From contig NZ_CP016076.1 of the NCBI RefSeq assembly GCF_001941625.1, forward strand, positions 5,192,001 to 5,256,000: 64,000 bases of DNA. Direction: 5' to 3'. Made by a program: the position numbers and the translations under genes. Below are positions 8,458-17,559 of this stretch, in pieces (the stretch's first letter is position 1; every line of letters begins with the position of its first letter). Under the pieces are notes generated by a model. That model ran no database searches. It was given only the letters and a program-made list of their open reading frames with translations, and was not told where the DNA came from. Source of the DNA: Actinoalloteichus fjordicus. Its GTDB lineage: Bacteria > Actinomycetota > Actinomycetes > Mycobacteriales > Pseudonocardiaceae.

Positions 8458-9366
8458 GTGGGCATCCTGCACGTACGGCACGACCTGGGCGCGGAGATCG
8501 TCGTGGAGGCGGCGGGCGTGGCGATCCTGTCCTACGTCTACCGGCCCGACCCGATCGCCTTCGAGGCCCCCAAGCCCTACTGCCATCCGCTGCGGACGCT
8601 GGCGGGCGACGTGGTGACCGACTACCGGCCCAACGACCACCGCTGGCACAAGGGACTCCAGCTGACAGCGTCGCACGTCTCCGGCGACAACTTCTGGGGC
8701 GGCGTCAGCTACGTCCGCGACGAGGGATATGTGGTCAAGGACAACATCGGCCGGATGCGGCATGACGGCTTCGACGCCGTCGACGCTGCCGAGGACCGAC
8801 TCGACCTGGTCGAGCGGCTCACCTGGATCAACTCCGGCGAGGAGACCTGGGCGAAGGAGGTCCGTCGCATCTCCGTGCACGACGTCGACGTCGAGGACGG
8901 CTCGTGGACGCTGACCTGGCGCAGCACGATCACCAACGTGCGGGGCGCTGATCTGCACTTCGGCAGCCCCACCACCGAGGGCAGGCCGATGGCGGGCTAC
9001 ACCGGGCTGGCCTGGCGCGGGCCGCGCGCCTTCCGCGACGGCACCGTGCTCACCGCAGGCGGCCTCGACGCCGCAGGCGTGATGGGGCAGCACGCGGACT
9101 GGGTGGCGTACTCGGGCGAGCACGACGAGGTCGACCGGCATTCGACGCTGGTCTTCCAGGAGGGGCCGCGCAATGCGGCGACCCCGGCGCACTGGTTCGT
9201 CCGTTCCGACCCGTTCGCCGTGGTCAACCCGAGCTGGGCCTTCTACGAGGAGCTGGCGCTGCCACCCGGCGCGGCACTCGATCGGGAGTACCGCGTGGTA
9301 GTGGCCGACGGCGCCTGGACCTCGGAGCGGATCGCAGACACGCTGGCGGCGAAAACCTGGTCCTGA
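8458..9366 (+). CDS. DUF6807 / PmoA-like family protein
   Basis: 302 aa. The pattern DHRWHKGLQLTASHVSGDNFWGG and later FGSPTTEGRPMAGYTGLAWRG matches the DUF6807 family, whose name 'methane oxygenase PmoA' is a misnomer; members sit in sugar-catabolic operons beside Gfo/Idh dehydrogenases and their biochemical role is unsettled. GTG 8458 was chosen because GGAAGAGG lies about 9 nt upstream; an upstream GTG would add sixteen polar residues. There is no signal peptide, so it is cytoplasmic. It lies 96 bp after the dehydrogenase and 84 bp before the cupin gene. Confidence 0.82.
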   Translation: MGILHVRHDLGAEIVVEAAGVAILSYVYRPDPIAFEAPKPYCHPLRTLAGDVVTDYRPNDHRWHKGLQLTASHVSGDNFWGGVSYVRDEGYVVKDNIGRMRHDGFDAVDAAEDRLDLVERLTWINSGEETWAKEVRRISVHDVDVEDGSWTLTWRSTITNVRGADLHFGSPTTEGRPMAGYTGLAWRGPRAFRDGTVLTAGGLDAAGVMGQHADWVAYSGEHDEVDRHSTLVFQEGPRNAATPAHWFVRSDPFAVVNPSWAFYEELALPPGAALDREYRVVVADGAWTSERIADTLAAKTWS

Positions 9367-9450
9367 CGGCGAGTCAGGTCGCCGCGATGACAGCCTGACG
9401 GTCGGACGCGCACGAAGACGACCGGCCGGACCCGAACGAGAGGAGACGAC

Positions 9451-10242
9451 ATGACCGCCGAATCGAGTCCGTATCGGGACGGGGACGCCCTGCTGCTGCC
9501 CGGCGGCGTGGGAGTGTCCCAGCTGGACGTCTACGACTGGCCGACCGCGGACGACAGTCATGGCGGCTCGCCGCACATGCATCTGACCTGTATGGAGGCC
9601 TATGTCGTCGTCGGGGGCGAGGGTGCGGTGCAGACCCTGACGGCAGGCGGGCAGCAGGAGAGCGAGCTGCGGCCGGGGACGACGCTGTGGTTCACGCCGG
9701 GCACCATCCATCGGCTGATCAATTCGGCGGATCTGCGCATCGTGGTCGTCATGCAGAACAACGGGCTGCCCGAGGCAGGCGATGCGGTCTTCACCTTCCC
9801 CCCGGAGATCCTCGACGACCCGGCGGCGTACGCGCAGGCGGCGACGCTGCCCAGCCCGGCGGTCGAGGGCCATGCGGCGGCCGAGGCGGCGGCCAGGGCC
9901 CGACGAGACCTCGCCATCGAGGGCTTCGGTCGGCTGCGGGACGAGATCGCGGCGGGACGGGACGAGGCGTTGCTCCGCTTCCACGAGCAGGCGCTGGCCC
10001 TGGTGGGCGGCAAGCTCGCCGACTGGGAGCAGCGCTGGCGGGCCGGTGCACTGGCGGAGGCCGAGCGCACCGGGGCGCAGCTCGCCGCGTTGAAGTCGGG
10101 GGACGTCTCGCGGCTGCGGGCCGCCGAGATCCGGCAGATCGTTCCCCGTGATGACCGCAGACTCGGGATGTGCGGCAGGCTCACCACCTACCCGGTGGAG
10201 CGCGCGAACGAGGTGGGCGGCACGCGGCCGGACGCAGGCTGA
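9451..10242 (+). CDS. Cupin-domain protein with helical C-terminal extension
   Basis: 263 aa. Residues about 30-110 form a cupin barrel with the metal-binding set HMH...E (SPHMHLTCMEAYVV) and a second-motif His (FTPGTIHRLIN). Residues 120-235 are rich in Ala, Glu and Arg and should form long helices (AAEAAARARRDLAIEGFGRL), a region absent from simple cupins. GAGGAG lies upstream of the ATG. As third gene of the sugar module it may be a sugar isomerase or a sensor-like binding protein; the sequence does not decide which. Confidence 0.75.
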   Translation: MTAESSPYRDGDALLLPGGVGVSQLDVYDWPTADDSHGGSPHMHLTCMEAYVVVGGEGAVQTLTAGGQQESELRPGTTLWFTPGTIHRLINSADLRIVVVMQNNGLPEAGDAVFTFPPEILDDPAAYAQAATLPSPAVEGHAAAEAAARARRDLAIEGFGRLRDEIAAGRDEALLRFHEQALALVGGKLADWEQRWRAGALAEAERTGAQLAALKSGDVSRLRAAEIRQIVPRDDRRLGMCGRLTTYPVERANEVGGTRPDAG

Positions 10243-10905
10243 CCGGCTGATCCAGGAGCGGGCGCGCCGCCCGCCCGGCGGGCAGGCGGCGGCTCGGGCG
10301 TCGGCCCGCCGCAGCGTCTGCGGGCCGGGCGGGAAGCGGCGTCCGGGCGACCCGGCGGGATCGGTCGGTGCCCGAGTCCGGACCACGGCGGTGTCTCATG
10401 CAGCGATCCGGGTCCGGCCGGTCGAGGCGCGCGCCCTCGGCTCGTCCGACGACGAACCCGCGCGGCCGGACCGGGAAGCGCCACCCGGCAGGGCATGGCC
10501 CGGCGCGCGGCGTGCGCGGTGTGCGGCGTGCGCGGTGTGCGGCGGCTCGCCCGCCGAACGCTGGGCTGCGACCGGCAGCGGAGATCCGGGCACGGCGAGG
10601 CCACGCCGTGGGGACTCAGCCACGTCGATGGAATGGCGCGGAGCAGCCGTCAGGAAACGCCGCAACCCGGCGCGCGCCCGTCGGCGCTCACGACGTCGGG
10701 ACGGCCCGCCCGCCCCGAGAACGACGCTGAGCCGGCCCAGGCGAGTGCGAAAGCTGCCTCGGCGTCCGACCACCGAACTAAGGTCGAAACGACCGGCCCC
10801 ACGTCGGGCCGCCAGGACCGGCCGAGAACAGCCGGGCCGCAGGCGGGCGCCGGCACAGCCGCCTGCTGACCCCCGACCACACACCAGCTCGACGAGGGAG
10901 CACGC
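10243..10905. other. 660-bp intergenic region, no gene seen
   Basis: Extremely GC-rich. The open frames in it are Arg/Pro/Ala-rich and look like chance frames. It contains a short tandem repeat (10512-10543) and must include the promoter of the WYL regulator. Confidence 0.5.
10512..10543. repeat. 16-bp tandem repeat, two perfect copies
   Basis: GTGCGCGGTGTGCGGC occurs at 10512-10527 and again at 10528-10543, preceded by a partial copy. Probably slippage in GC-rich noncoding DNA. Confidence 0.75.
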
Positions 10906-11871
10906 ATGCGGGCCGCACGGCTGATCTCGCTGGTCCTGCTCCTCCAGGCCAGGACCAGCATGACGGCGGGCGAGCTGGCCGCCGAGCTGGAGGTCTCCGA
11001 ACGCACGGTGTACCGCGACGTGCTCGCGCTGAATGCGGCGGGCGTGCCGGTCTATGCGGAGCGCGGCGCTGCGGGCGGTTACCGGCTGCTCGACGGCTAC
11101 CGCACGCGACTCACCGGCCTGAACTCCGCCGAGGCGCAGGCGTTGTTCCTCTCGGGCCTCGGTCGCACCCTGGAGGAGCTGGGGCTCGGAGCACAGGCGG
11201 GCAGCGCGCGGCGCAAGGTGTCCGCAGCGCTGCCTCCGACGCTGCGGGACGCCGCGGACGACGCGGCGCGGCGCTTCCTCCTGGACGCGCCGGGCTGGTT
11301 CGACGAGGCCGTGACTCCCCCGCTGCTGGCCGAGCTGGCGCGCGCCGTGTGGGAGGACCGGCGCGTGGCGACGCGATACCGTCGAGGCGCGCGTGAGGTC
11401 CGGCGGGAGCTGGCGCCGACGGCGCTGGTGTTGAAGAACGGCCGCTGGTATCTGGTCGCCGAGATCGACGAGGGCCACCGGGTGTATCGGGTGGACCGGT
11501 TCGTGACGGTCGAGCTGCTCGCGGAGACCTTCGACCGCGCGGGCTCCTTCGACCTCACCACGTTCTGGCGGGACTGCTCGGCGGAGTTCGTCCAGCAGAT
11601 GCTCACCGTCCCGGTGACGCTCCGGGTCTCCCCGGCAGGCAGGCTTGCGCTGCCCAGAGTCCTGGACCCCTCGTCCGTACGGCAGGCACTGGCCGAGGCG
11701 GCGGAACCCGACGAGCAGGGCTGGATCACGGTGACCCTGCCCGTCGAGTCGATCGAGATCGGTGCCGATCTCCTGCTCGGGATGGGGCCAGAGGCGGAGG
11801 TGCTCGCGCCGCCGGAGGTGCGCGAGCTGATGGCCGACTCGGCCAGGCGCCTCAGCCTTCTGTACCGCTGA
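10906..11871 (+). CDS. WYL-domain transcriptional regulator (YafY/DeoR-like)
   Basis: 321 aa. An N-terminal winged HTH (ELAAELEVSERTVYRDVLAL, then GGYRL) is followed by a WYL domain (GRWYLVAEIDEGHRVYRVDRF, about residues 180-215) and a C-terminal WCX-type extension. Such proteins are cytoplasmic regulators that bind DNA and sense a ligand through the WYL fold. GAGGGAG precedes the ATG by about 6 nt. Its 3' end overlaps the SDR gene on the opposite strand by 20 bp. Targets are unknown; the convergent neighbour is the first candidate. Confidence 0.9.
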   Translation: MRAARLISLVLLLQARTSMTAGELAAELEVSERTVYRDVLALNAAGVPVYAERGAAGGYRLLDGYRTRLTGLNSAEAQALFLSGLGRTLEELGLGAQAGSARRKVSAALPPTLRDAADDAARRFLLDAPGWFDEAVTPPLLAELARAVWEDRRVATRYRRGAREVRRELAPTALVLKNGRWYLVAEIDEGHRVYRVDRFVTVELLAETFDRAGSFDLTTFWRDCSAEFVQQMLTVPVTLRVSPAGRLALPRVLDPSSVRQALAEAAEPDEQGWITVTLPVESIEIGADLLLGMGPEAEVLAPPEVRELMADSARRLSLLYR

Positions 11872-12715
11872 ACAGCTCGAACGGCAGGTTGCGTCCCTCG
11901 GCGAACGCGTCCCAGAACGGACTGCTCGCGCGGCCGTTGACGTCGGTGAAGCCGTAGTCGGCGGCCAGCTCCACGACCGTGCGCAGCGCGCCGGTGTGGC
12001 GGCTGGGATCGGGGTCGGCGGCCAGCGCCGCGATGGCACGACCGATGAACTCCGGCGACTCGGTGTAGGGCGCGGCCTCCGCAGGCATGTTCTCGGTCTG
12101 CGTCCAGCCGGGCGAGACGGCCAGCGCCGTGCCGCCGGAGGGGCGGAGGTCCTCGGCCAGGCCGAGCGGCATCCGGTTGACCGCCGTCTTGGCGACGTCG
12201 TAGTACAGCTGGCCGTAGTACTCCGGGCCGACCGCCCAGGTGGTGACCGCCAGCAGTCCGTTCCCGGTCTCGGCCAGCAATCGCAGGCCGAACTGGGCCG
12301 TGAGCACGTGCGCCCGCAGCCCGGCGATCAGCATCGCGTCGAGCTGGCGCGGATCGGACTCCCACAAGGGCTGCGGGACGATCCCGTCGTCCTCGGTGGT
12401 CTCGTAGCCGCCCCAGGCGTTGGAGACCAGTACATCGAGCCTGCCCGAGTCGGCCCGCACCCGGTCGAACAACGCCCGGATCTGGTCGATGTCGGTGTGA
12501 TCGCAGCGCACCGGGATGCCGGTGCCGCCGCGCGCCGTGACCCGCTCCGCCGTCTCCTCGATGGTCTCGGGGCGCCCGGTGGGGCTGCCGGTGGCCCGGC
12601 TGGACCGGCCGGTGACGTACACGGTGGCGCCGTTCTCACCGAGCACCTCGGCGATGCCCCGCCCCACGCCCCGGCTGGCGCCGGTGACGACCGCGATCGT
12701 GTTCCGCAGTTGCAC
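11852..12715 (-). CDS. Short-chain dehydrogenase/reductase
   Basis: 287 aa. The cofactor motif TGASRGVGRG is at residues 12-21, a structural NAW motif follows (VLVSNAWGG), and the catalytic Tyr and Lys are in YDVAK (about residue 180). It should be a cytoplasmic NAD(P)H-dependent oxidoreductase, longer than the typical 250 aa because of the loop around the Gly-Tyr-Glu segment and the C-terminus. It starts at GTG 12715 with GGAG upstream. It overlaps the WYL regulator tail to tail. Substrate unknown. Confidence 0.87.
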   Translation of the reverse strand: MQLRNTIAVVTGASRGVGRGIAEVLGENGATVYVTGRSSRATGSPTGRPETIEETAERVTARGGTGIPVRCDHTDIDQIRALFDRVRADSGRLDVLVSNAWGGYETTEDDGIVPQPLWESDPRQLDAMLIAGLRAHVLTAQFGLRLLAETGNGLLAVTTWAVGPEYYGQLYYDVAKTAVNRMPLGLAEDLRPSGGTALAVSPGWTQTENMPAEAAPYTESPEFIGRAIAALAADPDPSRHTGALRTVVELAADYGFTDVNGRASSPFWDAFAEGRNLPFELFSGTEG

Positions 12716-12847
12716 TGTCCTGTCTCCTCACGTCGAATCCGAACGTGATCGAGGGTGACAGCGAAACCTGACACCGGCTGTCTGGATTGTCCGCCGGATC
12801 GCGACCGTCCCCGGCACCCGACCGGGCCAGGGGCCGGGACGGCGGGT

Positions 12848-14485
12848 TCAGCCGTTCGCCAGCACCTGCCGGGTCATGGGGCGCAGGCCGAGTCGCCCGT
12901 CGGCCGTCGTGGCCTGTTCGAGGCGCACCTCGGCATGGCGGCCCCGGATCGAGACCGTCGCCACCTCGTTGCCGAAGTAGGGCCCCGCGAGTCGATCCCA
13001 GCTCAGCGGCGGGTCGGCGACGCCGGCTCGCCGGGCGGCGAATCGGGTGAGGCGGACGAGCGCGGGCCACCAGCCCATCCGGAACAGCCAGCGCATCTTC
13101 CTGGGTGCCGCGTTGTGCAGGGGCGAGCAGGTGAGCTGGTAGACGGGCGCGTCGGGGGCGTCGGGATACCGGGCCTTGGCGATGTAGCTGTGGTGGACGT
13201 CGCCGGAGAGCACCGAGGCCGTCGCCGTGCCGCTGCGCACCGAGCGCAGCAGCAGCGCCGAGAGCCGGTCGAAGGACTCGCGGAAGGCCGCCCAGTGCTC
13301 CAGGTCCAGGCCCTGCCGAATCCGCTCCCCTCGCTCGCCCCGGCTGCCGGGACGCGCCGAGGCGACCTCGTTGTGCGACTCGACGTCGCTGATCGCGGGC
13401 GGCAGCAGCCAGGGCAGAGTGCTGGCGAGGAACAGGTGCTCGACGTGATCCGGCGTGCTGACGGCGTTGTGCTCGATCCAGTCGAACTCCTCGTCACCGA
13501 CCATCTTGCGGACCCCCTCCGCGACGACGCGGCCCGCCCGATTGTCGATCACCACCAGCCGCACCGGCCCGTAGTCGCGGCGGTAGCTCCAGCGGTAGGC
13601 CGTGGCGCCGTCCGCCTCGGAGTCCGCCCATTCGGCGAAGTCCTCCAGCAGCTCCAGTGCATCGCCGTCGCGACCGGAGCGCAGGACCCGCGCGTACACC
13701 TCGTCCTCGTCGAGGTCGACCGGGCGGAGATTGCCGAGATGCTGATAGATCCAGTACGAGGCCAGTCCGCCGCGAATCCGCTGCCGCCACCACGGGGTGG
13801 CGGCCATCTCGCGGCGCCAGGCCTGCGAGGTGTTCCAGTCGTCGCGGACGTCGTGATCGTCGAAGATCATCGCCGTCGGCACGGTGGAGAGCAGCCAGCG
13901 CAGCAGCTCGCCGGACCACGCCTCGCGGTAGAGGTAGGTGTACTCCTCGAAGTCGGCGACCTCGGTGCCCGGCGGCGTGGTCAGGTCGCGACGGGTCGCC
14001 AGCCAGTCCTGAGTCGCCGGGCTGGTCTCGTCGGCGTAGACCTGGTCGCCGAGCAGCAGCAGCGCGTCCGGCCAGTCCTGCTGGTCCTGGGTCGCCATCC
14101 GCTGTGCGTAGGCAGCCAGCGCGTGCGGACCGAGCGTGTCGGGACGGTCCACCGGGTCGACGCGCGGGTGCTGACAGGAGCCGAAGACCAGCGTGAAGTG
14201 CTCCGGACGCTGCGCCGAGGTGCGGATGCGGCTCGGCGGCAGGGTGGAACCCGGCGGCGGCCAGACCAGCTCCCCGTCGAGGCGCACCTCATACGGCGTC
14301 GCCGTGTCCGAGGGGAGGTCTCGCAGCACCACCAGCGCGTAGTGGTGGCCGCCCACCCCGAAGGTCGGCGTCGTGGTGCCCAGCACCTCGACATCACACG
14401 CCGCGTCGGTCTCCACCCACACCGTGGCGGAGTCGGCATCCGCGTAACGCAGTACCGGTCCCAGCAGTAAGCCCGTCACTCGCAC
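12848..14485 (-). CDS. PhoD-like metallophosphatase
   Basis: 545 aa. The metal-site motifs of the PhoD family appear in order: GSCQHP (about 165), GDQVYAD (about 208), FDDHDVRDDW (about 270) and SGDVHHSYIA (about 430). PhoD enzymes are Fe/Ca-dependent phosphodiesterases or monoesterases. Unlike secreted PhoD this one has no Tat signal, starting directly with a beta-rich domain (VTGLLLGPVLRYADADSATVWVE), so it is probably cytoplasmic, as in the shorter PhoD-like group. The start is GTG 14485; GTG 14479 is also possible. No phosphate-regulon genes are adjacent. Confidence 0.88.
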   Translation of the reverse strand: MRVTGLLLGPVLRYADADSATVWVETDAACDVEVLGTTTPTFGVGGHHYALVVLRDLPSDTATPYEVRLDGELVWPPPGSTLPPSRIRTSAQRPEHFTLVFGSCQHPRVDPVDRPDTLGPHALAAYAQRMATQDQQDWPDALLLLGDQVYADETSPATQDWLATRRDLTTPPGTEVADFEEYTYLYREAWSGELLRWLLSTVPTAMIFDDHDVRDDWNTSQAWRREMAATPWWRQRIRGGLASYWIYQHLGNLRPVDLDEDEVYARVLRSGRDGDALELLEDFAEWADSEADGATAYRWSYRRDYGPVRLVVIDNRAGRVVAEGVRKMVGDEEFDWIEHNAVSTPDHVEHLFLASTLPWLLPPAISDVESHNEVASARPGSRGERGERIRQGLDLEHWAAFRESFDRLSALLLRSVRSGTATASVLSGDVHHSYIAKARYPDAPDAPVYQLTCSPLHNAAPRKMRWLFRMGWWPALVRLTRFAARRAGVADPPLSWDRLAGPYFGNEVATVSIRGRHAEVRLEQATTADGRLGLRPMTRQVLANG

Positions 14486-14626
14486 TGCCTAGCGGAGGAA
14501 GTCGTCACCCACAAGGGTTGCGCGCAGAGTGCGATGCTCGGCACCAGGCGTGCGACGCGCGGACCGCCCCGCCTGCGGCCCGTCGCCCGAGGTGCGGCGA
14601 CCACTCCACCGTGTGATCGTCGAGAA

Positions 14627-15607
14627 ATGATCTCCTTCGGTTACACTCTGTTCACCGAGCAGGCACCGCCCCGGCAGCTGGTGTCCGACGCCGTCGCTGC
14701 CGAGAAGGCCGGTTTCGACTTCGCGGTCTCCAGCGATCACTACTTCCCCTGGCTCGACTCTCAGGGCCATTCCTCGTACTGCTGGAGCGTGCTCGGCGCC
14801 GTGGCGCACGCGACGAGCCGCCTCGAGCTGATGACGTATGTGACCTGCCCGATCATCCGCTACCACCCGGCGGTGGTAGCCCAGAAGGCCGCCACGCTGC
14901 AACTGCTGTCGGAAGGTCGGTTCACCCTCGGTGTCGGTGCGGGCGAGAACCTCAACGAGCACATCGTGGCGCACGGCTGGCCGCCGGTGAACACTCGGCA
15001 CGACATGCTGGTGGAGGCGCTGCACATCATCGGCGGGCTCTTCGACGGCGGCTACGTCACGCACCGTGGCGATCACTTCCAGGTGGACTCGGCGCGGGTC
15101 TGGGATCTGCCGGAGCAGCGCGTGCCGATCGCCGTCGCGGTCTCCGGCGGACAGTCGATCCGGCGGTTCGCGGCGCTGACCGATCACCTGGTGAGCACGG
15201 AGCCGAAGCGGGAACTCGTCCAGAGCTGGGACAAGGCCCGGCCCAGCGGGGCGGCCCGCAGCCGCAAGATCGGCCAGCAGCCGGTGTGCTTCGACGCCGA
15301 CCGCTCGGCGGCGATCGACCGGGCCCACGATCAGATGCGCTGGTTCGCGGGCGGCTGGAAGGTCAACTCTGAGCTGCCCTCCACCGCCGCGTTCGCCGCC
15401 GCCAGCCAGTTCGCCAGGCCGTCCGACGTGGCCGAGTCGATCCCCTGCGGCGACGACGTCGGCGCGATCGTGGAGTCGATCCGCCCGTTCGCCGAGGCGG
15501 GCTTCACCGACGTCGCGCTGGTGCAGATCGGCGGAGCGCATCAGGAGCCGTTCTTCCCCTTCGCCCGCGACCGGCTGCTGCCCGCCCTGCGATCGGAATT
15601 CGGCTGA
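14627..15607 (+). CDS. F420-dependent LLM-class oxidoreductase
   Basis: 326 aa. It is a luciferase-like TIM barrel of the F420 subgroup that includes F420-dependent glucose-6-phosphate dehydrogenase-like proteins: FDFAVSSDHYFPWLDSQGH, GRFTLGVGAGENLNEHIVA and a C-terminal IRPFAEAGFTDVALVQIGG. It should transfer hydride between F420 and an unknown substrate. The ATG at 14627 begins with the first beta strand (MISFGYTLF); longer frames add Arg-rich sequence. A second F420-type gene follows 58 bp downstream. Confidence 0.88.
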   Translation: MISFGYTLFTEQAPPRQLVSDAVAAEKAGFDFAVSSDHYFPWLDSQGHSSYCWSVLGAVAHATSRLELMTYVTCPIIRYHPAVVAQKAATLQLLSEGRFTLGVGAGENLNEHIVAHGWPPVNTRHDMLVEALHIIGGLFDGGYVTHRGDHFQVDSARVWDLPEQRVPIAVAVSGGQSIRRFAALTDHLVSTEPKRELVQSWDKARPSGAARSRKIGQQPVCFDADRSAAIDRAHDQMRWFAGGWKVNSELPSTAAFAAASQFARPSDVAESIPCGDDVGAIVESIRPFAEAGFTDVALVQIGGAHQEPFFPFARDRLLPALRSEFG

Positions 15608-15665
15608 TGTCCGGAACGACCCCGCCGCCTTGCGAAGCCGACCGACCGAGACGAGGATGACGATC

Positions 15666-16073
15666 ATGGCAGCCGAACCGCTTCCGCCGCATGTCATCGC
15701 CCTGCTCGAGGGCGCAAACCCCGCCGTGATGGCCACCCTCCGTTCAGACGGCACGCCCGTCTCGGTCGCCACCTGGTACCTGTTCGAGAAGGACCGGATC
15801 CTGGTCAACCTCGATGCCAAACGCACGAGGCTGACCCACCTCCGTCGTGATCCACGGGTCTCGCTCACCGTGATCGAGGACGGGAACTGGTACAAGCACG
15901 TGAGCATCCAGGGGCGGGCGACCTCCATCGAGGACGATCCCGAGATGACCGACATCGACCGGCTGGCCACCCGATACACGGGCGGCCCCTATCCGGATCG
16001 CACCCGTCCCCGCGTCAGCGTCTGGATCGACATCGACCGCTGGCACGCGTGGAACGTCGACTCCGGGTCATGA
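15666..16073 (+). CDS. PPOX-class F420-dependent flavin/deazaflavin protein
   Basis: 135 aa, the normal length for a split-barrel PPOX protein. Recognisable are NPAVMATLRSDGTPVSVATW, then LVNLDAKRTRLTHLRRDPRVSLT and GNWYKHVSIQGRA. These proteins bind F420 (or FMN) and reduce small molecules. ATG 15666 was preferred to ATG 15657 because GAGGA lies 8 nt before it and would touch the earlier ATG. It is probably cotranscribed with the LLM gene just upstream, together suggesting an F420-linked reduction. Confidence 0.85.
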   Translation: MAAEPLPPHVIALLEGANPAVMATLRSDGTPVSVATWYLFEKDRILVNLDAKRTRLTHLRRDPRVSLTVIEDGNWYKHVSIQGRATSIEDDPEMTDIDRLATRYTGGPYPDRTRPRVSVWIDIDRWHAWNVDSGS

Positions 16074-16083
16074 TCCCGGCGCC

Positions 16084-16114
16084 GAGGCGGGTGGCGGTGG
16101 ACGTCGCCCGCCTC
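16084..16114. terminator. Bidirectional hairpin terminator
   Basis: GAGGCGGG at 16084-16091 pairs with CCCGCCTC at 16107-16114, and the stem extends inward with mismatches. It lies between the convergent stops at 16073 and 16113. Confidence 0.55.
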
Positions 16115-16940
16115 AGCCGATCAACGGCCGGACGGCGTCGGCCAGATCGGTTCCCGGCCCGCCGAGCAGTGCACGCAGGTGCGGACTCGCCGTGGCGAAG
16201 ACGCCGTTCTCGCCGAATTTGATCATGCTGAGCAGGGCGCCCGCCGCAGCCTCCGGCATCCCGGCGGCGGTCAGGACCGGCAGCAGCTCGGCGTCGGACG
16301 CCACGGTCCGCCGCACCGGCCGGTCGGCCGCCGCCGCCACGGCCGCCGCCAGCTCGACCAGGTCGAAGCTCCGGTCGCCGGTCACCTCGAACATCGGTCC
16401 CGCGTAGTCGCCGGTGAGCGCCGCGACGGCCGCCGCGGCGAGATCCGAACGCCCCGCCGCCGCGAACCGGGCGGACCCCTCGGGAGCGGGCAGCTCGCCC
16501 GTCTCGGCCGCGTGCCGGATCAGCGGGCGGAACGTCTCCAGGGCCAGGCCCAGCCGGAGCACGGTGTGCTCGACGCCGATCGATCGAAGATGTTCCTCGG
16601 TCCGCGCGTGGAAGACCATCGGCGAGAGCTGCGCCGCGACGACGCTGAGGTAGACGACCCGCGACACGCCCGCCGCGACGGCCCGGTCGATCAGGCCCGC
16701 CAGCAGTGCGGCGCCGCCGTCCGCTGCGCCGGTCCCGTTCGCTACCGGAGCGATGAGCACGCCCTCGGCCCCGTCGAACACCGCGTCCTCGGCCAGTGTC
16801 TTCTCGATCTCGTCACCGGAGAAGGCCCCGCCTGCCGTCGAGACGCCGAGATTCACGGTGCGATGGGCGATCCCATCCCCGCCCAGCCGGGCGAGGGCGG
16901 CGACGCCCAGCAGCTGATCCGCACCGACGACGACGATCAT
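16113..16940 (-). CDS. NmrA/NAD(P)H-binding Rossmann protein (atypical SDR)
   Basis: 275 aa. The fold is that of the NmrA-like quinone-reductase/ether-reductase group: a short Rossmann start (MIVVVGADQLLG), a strand with VLIAPVANG, VSRVVYLSVVAAQLSP, and a second half resembling NAD(P)-binding atypical SDRs (YAGPMFEVTGDRSFDLVELA). The usual GxxGxxG is reduced to GADQLLG, so cofactor binding may be weak. ATG 16940 is preceded by GGGGAAG at 6 nt. It stands alone between convergent and codirectional neighbours; function unknown. Confidence 0.72.
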   Translation of the reverse strand: MIVVVGADQLLGVAALARLGGDGIAHRTVNLGVSTAGGAFSGDEIEKTLAEDAVFDGAEGVLIAPVANGTGAADGGAALLAGLIDRAVAAGVSRVVYLSVVAAQLSPMVFHARTEEHLRSIGVEHTVLRLGLALETFRPLIRHAAETGELPAPEGSARFAAAGRSDLAAAAVAALTGDYAGPMFEVTGDRSFDLVELAAAVAAAADRPVRRTVASDAELLPVLTAAGMPEAAAGALLSMIKFGENGVFATASPHLRALLGGPGTDLADAVRPLIG

Positions 16941-17034
16941 GACGGACTTCCCCCGATTCGATGGGTGTGGCGACGACGAGGCCACCGTAGTCGGCAGGTG
17001 GCATCCGGGAGGACCGATCCGGCGTGCATCGTGA

Positions 17035-17559
17035 TCACGATCCCGCACCGGGCGCCGCCTCACCGCCCCCCGCCTTGCGGTCCAGCCATCGGATCAGCAG
17101 CGGAAGGACCGTCAACAGCACCACCAGCCGGATGAGGTGCATGCCCGCGACCACGGCGCTGTCGCCGCCCAGGCTCGCGGTCGCCGCCACCAGCTCGCCG
17201 ACGCCGCCCGGGACCATGCCGAACACCGCGACGGTCTCGTCGACGTCGCCCCAGTGCGACAGCAGGGCGCCGAGGCCGACCCCGACGCCCAGGATCGTCA
17301 CCACGGCGAGCAGGCCGGGTAGCAGCAGGCTGCGGAAGACCCGGATCAGCGATGGTCCCAGCGCCGAGCCGACCACGGTGCCCACCACCACCTGGGCGGC
17401 GATCTCCAGTGCCCTCGGCAGGTTCTCCGGCGTGCCGGTGATCGCGTGGAACGCGCCTGCCCCGGCGATCGCTCCGATGAGCGGCCAGAGCGGAACCCGC
17501 CCCAGCCTGGCGAGCAGTGCGCCGAGTAGCGCGGCGGCCAGCAGTCCGATGACCGTCAC
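17035..17559 (-). CDS. AbrB-family membrane protein, C-terminal-half protein
   Basis: 174 aa with about five hydrophobic segments and the family pattern VVVGTVVGSALGPSLIRVF and VFGMVPGGVGELVAATASLGGD. AbrB (PF05145) proteins in most bacteria are single chains of about 350 aa made of two similar halves; here the halves are separate genes. It starts at GTG 17559, overlapping the upstream stop by GTGA, so translation is coupled. The two chains probably form one membrane complex of unknown transport function. Confidence 0.78.
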   Translation of the reverse strand: MTVIGLLAAALLGALLARLGRVPLWPLIGAIAGAGAFHAITGTPENLPRALEIAAQVVVGTVVGSALGPSLIRVFRSLLLPGLLAVVTILGVGVGLGALLSHWGDVDETVAVFGMVPGGVGELVAATASLGGDSAVVAGMHLIRLVVLLTVLPLLIRWLDRKAGGGEAAPGAGS

